Positions 33,323 through 44,800 of a stretch of 64,000 nucleotides of DNA are shown in pieces. Position 1 is the first letter of the stretch; every line of letters starts with the position of its first letter. The notes under the pieces are model-generated. The model was not told the origin of the DNA, did no database searches, and was given only the letters and a program-made list of their open reading frames with translations. Both the position numbers and the translations under genes were made by a program. The DNA is from Bartonella schoenbuchensis R1 (GTDB taxonomy: Bacteria > Pseudomonadota > Alphaproteobacteria > Rhizobiales > Rhizobiaceae): the NCBI RefSeq assembly GCF_002022685.1, contig NZ_CP019789.1, positions 1,252,501 through 1,316,500 on the forward strand, written 5' to 3'.

Positions 33323-34161
33323 GTCATTTTCATCAAAAGAACTGTCAAAACAGTAGCTTCTCATATTTGCAAAGACCATCTAAAACTCTATTAACACTAA
33401 AATACGTTGTGATCATCTAAATTTATCTGTAATTATAATCGATCACGATAAACAGAATTCCGCATCTTAACTATTCAAAAATTTACATTATGAATAGCTT
33501 TATTATTTTTAGCTTAATATCGCGTAATGATATGTAAAATCCTAGATAACGATGTAAAAAGCAGAAAAAAGTAGTTCTGATAAATCTACTTTTATTAATC
33601 AATAATGACTAAAAAATATAAAAACCTTTTGACACTAATTTCCCAAAGATTTTTTCAGAAGTTTAATGCACACGCCACCCAAAGAAAATATTTATACTGG
33701 ATAAAGCAAAATAATTTCAGAAATCCACTGCAAGCTTGTCTTCAGCACCAGTTTAGAAATAACAAAAACAAACACCAAAATCGACATTTTATTCGTATCA
33801 CAACAAATTCATATTCATTTGGATGGTGTTTTTATATCATTTTTAAGTTAAATACGTAAATAAACCATACTAAAATTAATTTACTTTTTCGAAGCACTAA
33901 TTGACTTAGTGTAACAGATAAACTGTTTATAATGCCAATTATACTCCAATCAAAGCACGCAAAAGAATGTGCTATATTAAGCTGAAATGGACAGTTAAAA
34001 AACTTCCAATTTTCTTTAATCATTCTTATTTTGATGGCAACATTACTCCTGTTAAATTAATATTCTTGCCACTCTAAAAAGCACTGTCCTTTTGTTACAC
34101 CTTTAAAAACAATAAAAACCTATCATAAACTGAACTTCAGAATTATTAATTCTATAACACA
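33323..34161. other. AT-rich intergenic spacer
   Basis: These 839 bases lie between the convergent amidase and Hbp-like genes. The small frame at 33605-33859 has no family features and no ribosome site. One hairpin at 33567-33593 is listed separately; nothing else is recognisable. Confidence 0.45.
33567..33593. terminator. Possible bidirectional terminator
   Basis: AAAAGTAG (33567-33574) pairs with CTACTTTT (33586-33593), followed by a T-rich tail on the plus strand and preceded by an A-run that serves the minus strand. It is 245 bases after the amidase and well after the Hbp gene end, so its use is uncertain. Confidence 0.4.
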
Positions 34162-35265
34162 TTAGAATTTATAGGCCACACCCACACGAAAATCATTGGT
34201 CTTGTAATCAAGCTCCAATTTATCCTTAGCAAATTTCTGCTTACCAAAATCTGAGTAACGATATTCTACACGCAAAATGACGTTATCAGCCATCGCAAAA
34301 TCAATACCACCGCCAAGGGTATAACCTACCATCATTTTTGTTTCATCCGATAAATTAAAAGAGTTTATTTCCTTACCCGCCACCTCAACTGACCGTGAAA
34401 AGATGTCTTGAAGTTGCGCATAAGTAACACCAACAGCGATATAAGGCATAATACGATCAGCTACAAAACCTATACGCATTCGTGTAGCACCAGACCATTT
34501 TTGTCTTAAAGTATGATTATAAACTTCAATAGGTCTTTCTATTTCTGCCTCACCTGGAATCGTCTCTGCCCCACCATCATGGGATGATCTCCTTCCAAAT
34601 GGTGAAAATTCTCCTACAGCTCGTTTTGACCTTCTTGTACGCCTTTCTGCCTCTTCTTGCATTTGCGGCTGATCACGATCACTATCATAGACCTTATAGA
34701 GTGCATTACTTCCTTCCCGTTGCAGAGGAATTTCATTTTCCGCTTGTTTTTGTAGAAGAACTACCTCCATGTCTGGTATTTCTGGCCGTCGTAGAGGAAC
34801 CTCACCTACTTCTTGTCCTTGTAGATACACCACATCTTCTGGGATTTCATACTCCCTCTTATTAATAACTTTTGTATCTTGTTTATTAGACCAGGCTATA
34901 TCCGTATCAACACCTAGAACAAAACTATTCCCAAGACTAACATTGGCTCCCGCATAAAGACCTCCCATAAAACCAGAAAGCTGAGGCAATGCATCTTTCC
35001 CAACTGGTGCCCATTCTCTACTAGACCCCTGTTTAGCGTATAGACTCCGATCACTTTTACTCGAAAAACCACCAATCTGGCCTCCAAGATAAAAACCATC
35101 CCAAGAGAAAATAGGCGCAGCAATAACTGGTGAAACAACAGAACTCGCTTCAACAGGCGCAACAACTGGTCTTGACTCTCGAGGAATTCTAATATCTGCT
35201 GCTTGTGTCATAGAAGCTGTAAACAGGGTGAAAATAGACGTACTAACTAAATATTTCGTATTCAT
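34162..35265 (-). CDS. Hbp/Omp25-family outer-membrane beta-barrel protein with long inserted loop
   Basis: The 367-residue protein starts with a signal peptide (cleavage after MTQA/ADIRIP) and opens with the family motif WDGFYLGGQIGG. It ends in NDFRVGVAYKF, the terminal aromatic expected for outer-membrane barrels. Bartonella Hbp proteins bind hemin on the surface. Unusually, residues about 115-230 are a hydrophilic insertion rich in Glu, Arg and Pro with two similar 23-residue units (EIPEDVVYLQGQEVGEVPLR and EIPDMEVVLLQKQAENEIPL) and a basic RRTRRSKR stretch, presumably an extracellular loop. The start at 35265 has GGAGG five bases upstream. Confidence 0.85.
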   Translation of the reverse strand: MNTKYLVSTSIFTLFTASMTQAADIRIPRESRPVVAPVEASSVVSPVIAAPIFSWDGFYLGGQIGGFSSKSDRSLYAKQGSSREWAPVGKDALPQLSGFMGGLYAGANVSLGNSFVLGVDTDIAWSNKQDTKVINKREYEIPEDVVYLQGQEVGEVPLRRPEIPDMEVVLLQKQAENEIPLQREGSNALYKVYDSDRDQPQMQEEAERRTRRSKRAVGEFSPFGRRSSHDGGAETIPGEAEIERPIEVYNHTLRQKWSGATRMRIGFVADRIMPYIAVGVTYAQLQDIFSRSVEVAGKEINSFNLSDETKMMVGYTLGGGIDFAMADNVILRVEYRYSDFGKQKFAKDKLELDYKTNDFRVGVAYKF

Positions 35266-37032
35266 AAACACCTCCAGAAATAACTTTTAAAACACATAAT
35301 GGATATTATTCGCACATTTTTCCAAAAGAAGCTACAATAAAAGTGATGCAATCATAAAAAAGTGAAATTTGTAGAATTAAAAACAATTTGGTGTTTATAT
35401 TTTATTATCCGTGATAATGATCCAGCCTATTAACAGCTCAATTCTATCTCGTGTGTTTTCCCTCATAAGTAGCAAAATTCATTCAAACCTAGAATAGTAA
35501 GCTTTCAATAACAAATCCAAAATCTTAAAGGATTTGGAGTTTCCAAAATCTATCAGAATTATTGCAATTTAATAGTATTTAGAATTTCATTTTGACGTTT
35601 TAATTAAGCCTTTTTATTATCCTTATAATGTTAATTAGAATTTTATAGTCCTTTTTTTCAAGATTTTCATAATTCTGCACAACAGGATATAGAAAACTAA
35701 AATAGAGCCATCTATAAATCGCATAAAACTTAATAATATTTTTCACTGCAATTTCCGTGGATTTGCTCTTTTAAAACACACTAACTTTTTTATCATGATT
35801 TTTTGTAACAGAAATAATTTGACTGTTTTTTGTACTGTTTTATTAGGTTTTTAATCATAAAGATTGGACAATCTATAAAACCTTTTTGATTTTATCCTAA
35901 TGATTTTGGAGAGCGCTTTTATAAGCCTTATTATTTGCATACAAAGCAGTCACATTAATTTTTTAGTCGTATTTCAATATTTTTGTACTTCAGTACAAAA
36001 CAACAGAGTATCGGACTATTTTAAAACTCTTAAAAACTTACTCATCATATTACGTTAGAATGATGAATATTGTTTTGCGCTCTCTTTAACTTTATTAGAT
36101 ATTCAAGTAGCTTATCATTATTTCAAAACTAAATCGTCAATATATAAAGCTTATATGAAGCGTTATTTGGCAATTCATTCTCTCTCAATAAAAATAAACA
36201 AGTTTTTCTGCTTTTCTTGTCATTTTTTATCGTAGAAAACTTTTGCCACATCTCAACAGTGAGGGCATAATCCTTTCAAAGGTATCTCTTTAAAGTTATA
36301 GGAAACTCTATAATCCTACTTTTGTTTTTTCACAAACGCATCTTTAATTTTTCAAAATTTTAATGAACCGGTTGATAATAAGATATTCATAAAAGTCAAA
36401 CCAGCGCGCCAGTGTTTTATGATTAGAATAGCAACAGCAACTTTGATTTATCTTATCAATGCAATTAAAATAATTCGCACAGAGTGCAAAAAACACAATT
36501 TCATGAACCACGATTGTAGTCCACATACTAATCAACACCAAGGTTCAGCGCATTCATAGAGTGAGATAATCAATCAGATAAAATACATTAAGTAAAACTA
36601 TTGATACCTTTTGGTAAAACTAAACAAAGCATAAATGCAAATCTTAATGCAACCCCTTCACATTATATGAAAGATTATTCTTAAATGTTTTTACCTAATT
36701 TTTGTAAAAATAAAAAGGTTATGAAATATATTAATGATGGCAATAAATATGTCACAAGATCAAAAACAGCTCAAATATGCTTAGCCTTCAGCGTATTAAA
36801 GCGATCATGGGTAATTGGATATTTAAAAGGTATTTTTTGCACCATACTCAAATAGAACCAGTCAAAATAGAGCAAAAAAGAGATACTGGCTTTCACATCA
36901 AAGAAAAATGCAGAGCAAATGAAAATTTTATCAGCTGTAATCAACCGTAATAAGTAGATTGAAAAGGTGGGCTAAAAATTATCAATTCAAGAAAAAATCT
37001 ATATATTACAATATGCTAAAGATGAAAAATGG
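35266..37032. other. Gene-free AT-rich stretch
   Basis: Nearly 1.8 kb upstream of the Hbp-like gene. The Hbp promoter must lie near the left end. No open frame has family character, and I found no insertion-sequence ends or RNA gene before the tRNA at 37033. Confidence 0.45.
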
Positions 37033-37105
37033 TGCCGCATGCCGGATTCGAACCAGCGACCCCATCATTACGAATGATGTGCTCTACCAACTGAGCTAAT
37101 GCGGC
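37033..37105 (-). tRNA. tRNA-Thr (anticodon CGU)
   Basis: A 73-base cloverleaf reads on the minus strand: acceptor GCCGCAT paired with ATGCGGC, discriminator A, D-arm with AGTTGGTA, anticodon stem CATCA/TGATG with loop TTCGTAA, and T-arm GCTGG-TTCGAAT-CCGGC. The anticodon CGT decodes ACG. CCA is not encoded. Confidence 0.95.
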
Positions 37106-38362
37106 ATAGATTTATTCATTAATCATCAAAATCAGTTCGAGGGTAATAACCAAAAGTATGCGCAAAAGCAAGTATGCAAATTTTTTATAAGAATTCACAA
37201 GACTCAACCATTATTGGAATTGAAAAAGGAGATTTACGGGAATTAATAATAAAGCCGTATCTTTTGCTTTTGGTAGTATAAAACACAAACAAACTATTTT
37301 ACTCAATTTACAATTACACCCCACTTTGAAAAATGTAAAAAGAGATTACGCTTTTAAAGTGGCAAAATAATGTTTAAATGCTTTTATGAAGTATAAAAAT
37401 ATCTGTATTTTAAAAGTGAAAAAACTCTCTTGATCTAAGCATTTTAAAATGAAAAAACTGGATGCAATATTTAAAAGATTTAATGCTTTAAAGAAACTTT
37501 TAGCTTAAAAAGAATGAAGTTTTTTCAAAATTTTCGTCGAGTAAAAATTTTAAATTATTTTTACTGAAATTAGCGTGTATATCTTCCACATAATTGTGAT
37601 AAATATTTGTTTTTAAAAGATATACTTTGTAAAAAACTATAAAATGAATAATCTTTTAGTGTAACTTTATATTTTTATTATTTATTTGATGCAGTTTAAA
37701 GAGAATTTTATTGTCTTTACAAGATTTATATTCTTATTATTACTTTATAAATATCACATTTACAAAAGTCAGCCATTATACCATTTTTGGATATATTGTT
37801 TGTAGGGAAGATTACAGTATTTTCAAAAATACAAAGAAGTTTTTTTAGAAATAACCTCATGATGGTTATAGACAATTTAACCATTCCAGCGTATTTGGTA
37901 CCCTTCCGTACAGATTTTCCATAAAATAAGGATTGGGAATGAAAATTGTGCGCAACTTCATATTTTCAAATTAATCAGAACTAAGTACTCAGCGTTTCTT
38001 AATAGATCTATAGTGATTACGAGATAGTACATACATTCAAAAATAGAGGATTTTAATTTGTAGTTGTTAAAGATAATAGATTTTAAAGAAGCTTTTCATG
38101 ATCTACACCAATACTTGATCTAACTGTGTTGTAGCCCATATGATGCATTCGCACAGTATGCACTATCAATATCAACGATTGATATTATAACAGTCAATAT
38201 GACAAAATTGACAATATGAATATCGTTAATTCAAATAAAGAATACAAGGAGCCTATCCGATTTTATTATTTTAACGGAATATCCATATAACGCGTTAACA
38301 GAAATAGTTATATTATTGGGCTATTTTATAAAAGTTAAATACCACAAGAGTAATAAATAATA
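37106..38362. other. AT-rich intergenic region upstream of the permease
   Basis: This 1.26-kb spacer lies upstream of the amino-acid permease and behind the tRNA-Thr. Several short inverted repeats built from ATCAATATC/GATATT and TCAATATGACA occur around 38165-38230. No coding frame or RNA gene is recognisable. Confidence 0.4.
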
Positions 38363-39790
38363 ATGCTTGAAGAAAAAAACAATGAATTGAAGCGTAGTCT
38401 TCAAAGTCGCCATATTCAAATGATTGCTTTAGGAGGCGTGATTGGAACGGGTCTTTTTTATGGATCAACAGAAGCTATTCAATTAGCCGGCCCTTCAATT
38501 ATTTTAGGCTATCTTATTGGAGGATTGATTGTCTATTTTATTATGCGAATGTTAGGGGAAATGTTAGCAGAAGAACCAACCTCAGGTGCTTTTAGTTTTT
38601 TTGCCTATAAATATTGGGGACATTTGGCCGGTTTTATCACAGGTTGGAATTATTGGTTTCTTTATATTGTTGTGAGTATGACTGAACTTATAGTCATTGG
38701 TTTATATCTTGACCACTGGATCTTAATTGATCACTGGAAATCAGCTTTTATTGTTCTTGTACTTGTTACATTGGTTAATCTTATTGATGTTCGCCTTTAT
38801 GGAGAGTTTGAATTTGGTTTAGCTTTTATCAAAATAGCTGCTGTTGTTGGTATGATTGTTTTTGGAATCTTTCTTATTGTCACTGGAATGAATGGCTCTC
38901 AAGCAAGCATTCACCATCTTTGGGATCATGGTGGTTTCTTTCCTTATGGGGCAATGGGGGTTGCACTAGCTACTGCTATAGTAATGTTTTCTTTTGGGGG
39001 AATAGAGCTTATTGGTGTTGCTGCTGGAGAGGCTGAAAATCCACAAAAAACAATTCCAACGGCCATCCGTAAGGTGATGTGGCGGATCATTATTTTCTAT
39101 GTTGGTTCTATTAGCGTCATTATGATGATAATGCCATGGAATATGATTGGAAAAGACAGTAGTCCTTTTGTTGCTATTTTTGAAACAATCGGCATTCCTG
39201 CAGCTGGTCATATTCTGAATTTTGTAGTGATTATAGCTGCCATTTCAGTTTACAATAGTAGCATGTATTCCAATGGGCGTATGCTTTATAGTTTAGCTGC
39301 GCAAAAAAATGCACCACGTATCTTTAGTAAATTAAATGCTGCTCGTGTTCCTTATATCGCCATCCTTTTTTCATCGGTTTGTACTGCAGTGATAGTTATT
39401 ATTAATTTCTTTATACCAGAGAATATTTTTATCCATATTATGAGCATTACAACTGCGACAGCAGCGCTTACTTGGGCTATTATTATTATTGTTCATTTGA
39501 AATTTCGAAAAGCGCATAAAGACAAAAAAGATCCGTTTGTTTATGGATTTGGTTTATATCCTTACGCAAATTATCTTTGCCTTGGCTTTCTTGCAGTTTT
39601 GTTTGGCATTATGTTTGCAAGTGGTTTTAGAGAAAATGGGCTAATGATCCAACTTTTTAACACAATGGGAATTAGACAAACCTTTATTGAATCATACATC
39701 CCTGCACACATGCCTGATATGAGTTTGGCAGTTGTTATCATTCCCATATGGTGTTTACTTTTATTGTTAGCGTATAAACTGAAGCGATAA
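38363..39790 (+). CDS. Amino-acid permease (APC superfamily, AAT family)
   Basis: The 475-residue inner-membrane protein has about twelve hydrophobic helices. The consensus start motif HIQMIALGGVIGTGLFYGS and the later GEMLAEEPTSGAFSFFAYKY and FSFGGIELIGVAAGEAENP are diagnostic of proton-coupled amino-acid transporters such as GabP, ProY and AnsP. The substrate cannot be told from sequence. It lies 41 bases before bioM, but the weak start of that gene makes co-transcription only possible. Confidence 0.9.
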   Translation: MLEEKNNELKRSLQSRHIQMIALGGVIGTGLFYGSTEAIQLAGPSIILGYLIGGLIVYFIMRMLGEMLAEEPTSGAFSFFAYKYWGHLAGFITGWNYWFLYIVVSMTELIVIGLYLDHWILIDHWKSAFIVLVLVTLVNLIDVRLYGEFEFGLAFIKIAAVVGMIVFGIFLIVTGMNGSQASIHHLWDHGGFFPYGAMGVALATAIVMFSFGGIELIGVAAGEAENPQKTIPTAIRKVMWRIIIFYVGSISVIMMIMPWNMIGKDSSPFVAIFETIGIPAAGHILNFVVIIAAISVYNSSMYSNGRMLYSLAAQKNAPRIFSKLNAARVPYIAILFSSVCTAVIVIINFFIPENIFIHIMSITTATAALTWAIIIIVHLKFRKAHKDKKDPFVYGFGLYPYANYLCLGFLAVLFGIMFASGFRENGLMIQLFNTMGIRQTFIESYIPAHMPDMSLAVVIIPIWCLLLLLAYKLKR

Positions 39791-39831
39791 CTCTAAAAAA
39801 GGCAATATCAATGAATTGATTGGAATAGATA

Positions 39832-40512
39832 TTGGGGATAATAAAATTTGATAAGGTGACGCAAGTCTTTGGTGATTTGTGTGTTTTAAAAAATATCACT
39901 GTACAGCTTACTGAAAGACGAATTGCAATCATTGGTGCAAATGGTTCTGGAAAAAGTACATTTGTTCGCCTTATTAATGGTTTACAACTTCCGTCAAATG
40001 GTTTTGTGAGCGTTGATGGACTGGATACAAAACGCGATGCAAAAGCAGTAAAACGTAAAGTAGGATTTGTTTTTCAAAATCCCGATAATCAAATCGTGTT
40101 ACCATTGGTGCACGAGGATTTATCGTTTGGCCTTAAAAATTTGAAATTAAGTAAGGAAGAAATCAAGCAACGTGTTGATGAGATCTTACAGCGTTATGAT
40201 CTGCAGAACTTCAAAAATCATGCAGTACATTTATTAAGTGGTGGTCAAAAACAATTAATCGCTATTTCAGGCGTGATAGTCATGAAACCAGACTATATTA
40301 TTTTTGATGAACCAACAACTTTACTCGATTTACGTAATAAACGCAAAGTTGCGCAAGTTATAGAAGAATTGCCACAAACAGCAATTGTTGTATCGCATGA
40401 TTTAGAATTTTTAAAAAAATTTGATAGAGTATTAGTCTTTGATAAAGGGGAAATAGTTGTTGATGACGTGCCTTCGATTGCTATCAAAGAATATATGATG
40501 AAAATGTCATGA
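39832..40512 (+). CDS. bioM: Biotin ECF transporter ATPase BioM
   Basis: The 226-residue ATPase has Walker [11 protein letters not shown]-loop [10 protein letters not shown], signature [14 protein letters not shown] and Walker [13 protein letters not shown], all of the CbiO/EcfA type. Together with BioN and BioY it imports biotin. Identity as BioM rests on the adjacent bioY. The best start is the TTG at 39832, as the nearest ATG (39811) runs into a stop. It overlaps bioN by four bases. Confidence 0.9.
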   Translation: MGIIKFDKVTQVFGDLCVLKNITVQLTERRIAIIGANGSGKSTFVRLINGLQLPSNGFVSVDGLDTKRDAKAVKRKVGFVFQNPDNQIVLPLVHEDLSFGLKNLKLSKEEIKQRVDEILQRYDLQNFKNHAVHLLSGGQKQLIAISGVIVMKPDYIIFDEPTTLLDLRNKRKVAQVIEELPQTAIVVSHDLEFLKKFDRVLVFDKGEIVVDDVPSIAIKEYMMKMS

Positions 40513-41162
40513 TCAGTCTATACCTTCCACGGGATACATTTATTCACAAGCTTCCACCAGGAGTTAAATTACTTTTCCTTACTGTATGTGGAACCATTAT
40601 ATCTATGGTTTCATCTATACCTATTTTGTGCCTGTTTTTATTATCAGTGGTTTTATTATATAGAATTGCTAAGATTCCTTTGAGCAATATGGTAAGACAG
40701 CTTAAACTGATGAGCTTGTTTTTAGTTTTTATATTTATTTTTCAAGCTATTTTTAATAATTGGCTGATAGGCTTTGAAGTTATACTGCATTTTATCATTC
40801 TTATCCCTCTAGCATCACTTATCTCATTTACAACCAAAGTTTCTGATATGATGAATTCAATTGAATCAGGACTTCAACCTTTCCGACGCTTTGGTATTAA
40901 TCCATCAAAATTGAGTATGGTTTTATCTATGGCAATCAGATTTATTCCAGTTGTTAGTGAAAAATTCAATGAGGTACGTGAAGCACAAAAAGCACGCGGA
41001 TTGGATACAAATATTATAGCCCTTGCAATACCTGTAATTATACGAATAATAAGAATGGCTTCAGAGGTTGGTGAGGCATTAGAAGCTCGTTCTTATGATA
41101 GTAATATTGATGATACACTTTCTAAGGATGATGGGAATACTCATATTGAAAGAATAGTTTGA
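40509..41162 (+). CDS. bioN: Biotin ECF transporter transmembrane protein BioN
   Basis: The 217-residue CbiQ/EcfT-type protein has a short N-terminal segment ([20 protein letters not shown]), about five hydrophobic helices and two coupling-helix motifs near the C-terminus: EAQKARGLD and EALEARSYD, the conserved ARG/ARS signatures that contact the ATPases. It overlaps bioM upstream (ATGA) and bioY downstream by one base (TGATG), indicating tight coupling. Confidence 0.92.
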   Translation: MISLYLPRDTFIHKLPPGVKLLFLTVCGTIISMVSSIPILCLFLLSVVLLYRIAKIPLSNMVRQLKLMSLFLVFIFIFQAIFNNWLIGFEVILHFIILIPLASLISFTTKVSDMMNSIESGLQPFRRFGINPSKLSMVLSMAIRFIPVVSEKFNEVREAQKARGLDTNIIALAIPVIIRIIRMASEVGEALEARSYDSNIDDTLSKDDGNTHIERIV

Positions 41163-41716
41163 TGAATACGAAAGATCTGGCTTATATTGCTCTATTTGTT
41201 GCTCTTTATGCAGTTTTAGGTCTTTTCCCTCCTATTTTTCTCCCCTTTTTAAATGGGGTTCCCATTACTGCCCAATCTATGGGGCCAATGTTAGCTGGAT
41301 CTATACTTGGGGCAAAAAGAGGGGCTTTAGCATCAGTATTGTTTCTCTTACTTGTTGCCATTGGTCTACCTTTATTAGCTGGCGGACGTGGAGGCATTGG
41401 TAGCTTTTTAGGAGCGGGAGGTGGCTATTTGATTGGCTTTCCAATTGCTGCATTTTTTATTGGCTTTATGGTCCAATTGTTTTGGCTGCGGTTAAATTTT
41501 ATAACATTAGTAATCATAAATATTATAGGTGGTTTTGGGATTGTGCACCTTTTTGGAATATTGTGGTTAGCTTATGTTACTAAGATTTCTTTGTTAGCAG
41601 CTTTGATGGGCTCACTAGGTTTTTTAATAGGTGATTTTTTGAAAGTTCTGATTGCATCTTCTATAGCAATTACAATTAAAAAATCTGTTCCTCTGATTCA
41701 TTCAAAAGAAGAGTAG
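41162..41716 (+). CDS. bioY: Biotin ECF transporter substrate-binding protein BioY
   Basis: The 184-residue membrane protein has six hydrophobic segments and the BioY hallmarks PITAQSMGPMLAGSILGAKRGALA and RGGIGSFLGAGGGYLIGFP (shown in part). BioY is the biotin-binding S component. The ATG at 41162 overlaps the bioN stop. No biotin synthesis genes appear in the window, consistent with dependence on host biotin. Confidence 0.93.
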   Translation: MNTKDLAYIALFVALYAVLGLFPPIFLPFLNGVPITAQSMGPMLAGSILGAKRGALASVLFLLLVAIGLPLLAGGRGGIGSFLGAGGGYLIGFPIAAFFIGFMVQLFWLRLNFITLVIINIIGGFGIVHLFGILWLAYVTKISLLAALMGSLGFLIGDFLKVLIASSIAITIKKSVPLIHSKEE

Positions 41717-41969
41717 CTAATATTTATTGCTAGGTATATTTGCAAAACTTTTTCTTTAAAAGCTATAGATATATTGAAGTTCTGTTAACGTTATCTCAAA
41801 AGTATATTTTAGTTACTCTTACCACTCGCTTTTATTCATGCTCTAGAAAAATTGTGCTTTAATCAATAAGTTAAGCGATATTGACATTACGTTGAATAAA
41901 AAGGTTGATATGCAAGCTTTACGTTATCAAAGAATTAAAATACCAACAAGAAGGCTTCTTGGTATAACA

Positions 41970-42928
41970 TTAATATAGATCAGAAACGATAACGTAGCCC
42001 TCCTGAGAAAGTACTTCCCGAAAAACCAGCTTTAGTTAATTTTTGCTGATAAACCACATCACCATGCAGAGCTATTTGAGATGACAACTGAGCCTGCACA
42101 CCCACACCTGCTTCCATAGAAGAACCAAACGCACCTAATTGGAATGTATCTTTGAATTGCACAAACTGCTTTCCTCCAAAGTTGCCCATAAGATGCAGCT
42201 TGCCATAGAAGGACACTGAACGCCCCTCTCCAATTCTAGTAAGGAATTTGGTAAGACGCCCACCCAAACGCGTTGTTAATTGGCTAGGAGATCCCATTTT
42301 AATATCAAAACCACCAATATCCCGCGTGGAATTAAACATCAAATATTGATAGATAAGCTGCATCTGTGGCTCAAAAACAAGGCCTTCATGTCCAGTTAAG
42401 AAAGCTTTACCACCTGTTAAAGCTGCACGCAGTGGCTTGCCCGTTATTCTTGCTGTTTTACCTCGTGCAAGTGTTTCTACATCTCCTCGAGATAAACCGT
42501 ATGATAAAAGGCCATTAATATAAAATCCCATATTATGCTGCAAACTAGCATAAGCCGTTACAGACCACTGATCAAAATTGCTTTTCTTACTTTTTTCAAC
42601 ATCTTGGGGTTGGAGTGACAATTTACCATAAGTGCCTATAACCCCAATAAACGTGCTACTCTGTTCACTCTCTAACCTATTCAAAAGAGCAGCCGCCTCT
42701 ATTGCGTGATAACCAAACTTGCCGCCATAGCCATATTCTAAAGTAGATAAGTCAGAAGTGTAGTTGTGACTACCACCATAACCACGTACGAAAAAAGCCG
42801 GCTTTCCATTAAAAAATGGATCAAATGATGTCACCATTGTCCCTAACAGCTCAGTTTGATTGTTGATATCTATCAACCCAGCATAGAACAAAGCATTGGG
42901 CAAAAGCAGATAAGTTGGAACTTGTGGA
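41970..42928. repeat. Autotransporter barrel-coding repeat, copy B
   Basis: This copy matches 21967-22925 almost base for base, in the same orientation, starting eleven bases outside the stop codon. Outside this block the two genes diverge quickly. The internal mismatches are clustered, not scattered. Confidence 0.9.
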
Positions 42929-44615
42929 ATAACCGCTTTAACCCCAAACTTGATATATTTATTTTCAAGACGGAAATCCCAAAAATCTCCCTTACCTTCA
43001 ACCAATCTTTGCCGAGGATCCGCTTTCCCAAATTTAGAACCAGGACCATATGCAATAAGATGATATTGATAAGGAAAATTAGGCAGCACAACATAATTAG
43101 AATCTAGTACAAAAGAATTTTGCTTTGCTTTTCCAGAAACCTGTATAATGGATATACCCGGATCATTTTTACCTGTGCTCACTTTTTCTCTTAAATGGCC
43201 TGACATACCAAGCACATGAACCGTAGTTTTTCCAGAAACATCACCATAAATCAAAATTCGATCAGATTTTTGATCACTTGAGCGGCTACCACCTTCCAAA
43301 GATACGTTAAGATAAATCTGTGCACCACCCTCTTTTGCATTGTAAGCCTCACCTGATCCTTTTCCAATACGCAGTGTTTGATAATCGTCTGAAGTTGGTC
43401 TTTCAAAAACAATAGCACTATCTTTAACCATCACATATGAAACAGATGACCACTGTGGATCTTGAGTTTTACTTCTTGTTATAATCCATCTCGAACCGTT
43501 AGTTAAATAAAGTTCACCAGTACTTTCATCAAAAACGCGAGCACCACCACTTAGTGAAGAAGCATCAGCCATAACTGTTACAGAAGATCCATTTTTAGCT
43601 TCTAATAATAAATCGCCAGAAATCTTTGAGCTTAATAAGGCAACATGACCTTCAGTTCTATCATTATAAATAGCTGTATTATCTGGAACAAGGAGAGTTG
43701 TTTTTTTAAAGGAAACAAGCCCCGATAAAACCCCCCCTGTTTGTCCTCTCTCTTGGGCTGGTTTTCTATGGAAGAATATACCATAAGATGCTTCACCTTT
43801 CACTAAGATGGTTGAATTTTCAACATTAACCTTACTAATCCTAGGATCGATAGGCGATGCACCTGCACCTCCCCTTGCAGAAAGATCAAAAGGCGCATTG
43901 TCAATTAAAAAACCGTGTGCACGAATAACATCAACACTACCATTCCTAAAATTAATCCAACCACCAAGACTTGCATGAAAAGCCATACTATTTTTCACAC
44001 TCTCTGTGTTAGTACCATGCCCATTAATTTCCACTCCATCTAAATCAGTAGTACCTCCTAAAAACGATCTGACACCTGTTCCATTTATAAAATCAATTGA
44101 CCCACCATTCATCGTACTTGTGGCAGCAGAAGAAGTAAACAAACCACTATTACGATCATTAAATTGAGAATCCCCTAGCATGCTAATATCTGTTCTAACC
44201 AAACTGACACTTGAACCTGTATTGACTGATATAACAGCCACATTCATTCCAGGAGAACTTGTATGAACTACTCCGTCACTTATTGCAATCATCCCACCGT
44301 TATCAACCTTAAGCTGCTCGAGTGAGTCTTTAACCTGACTATTTTGTATTACACCCGTTGGTTGTTTTCTGTTACCTACTATCACTTGCATTATTGTAGA
44401 TATAAAATGGAAAGGATCTTCGGAGCCCATATTGGTGATAATCACAGTACCACTTCCTGCATCAACTTTTTTGCTTGTGAAGATTGTCTTTGTTGTAACA
44501 AAGTACGTACACGTTGGTGTTGGTACGCATTAACATCTATATTTTGAAAAAAACAAAGAACACTTACTGTAAAAACACACAAACACCTACGGTCTTTAAG
44601 CACTGTGATCATCAT
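41980..44615 (-). pseudogene. Second autotransporter (Iba-like), one frameshift near the N-terminus
   Basis: Starting at the ATG at 44615, a signal peptide (VLKDRRCLCVFTVSVLCFFQ, cleavage near VNA/YQ) leads into QRVRTLLQQRQSSQAKK. A T6 run at 44467-44472 then breaks the frame; one extra A on the coding strand continues with VDAGSGTVIITNMGS and gives about 878 residues. The passenger is a beta-helix of about 480 residues without the 70-residue repeats of the giant homologue. A pertactin-type junction (SIIQVSGKAKQNSF) precedes a barrel ending GGLRYRF. The barrel is nearly identical to the other autotransporter at 21977. Confidence 0.85.
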
Positions 44616-44800
44616 TTGATTATCCCGACAGAAATAAATAGAAATAATTTACAAAAATACTAAATAACCAAGAAAGGGCCCATAACATATTTTGAGCTGC
44701 TTTACAACATAATGTGCTTTATATGGTATGCTTTATTTTAATTGTGTGTAAAAAAAGTCTCATTATGGGTTCTAGTATTTTAAAGGAAAAGGATAAAACA

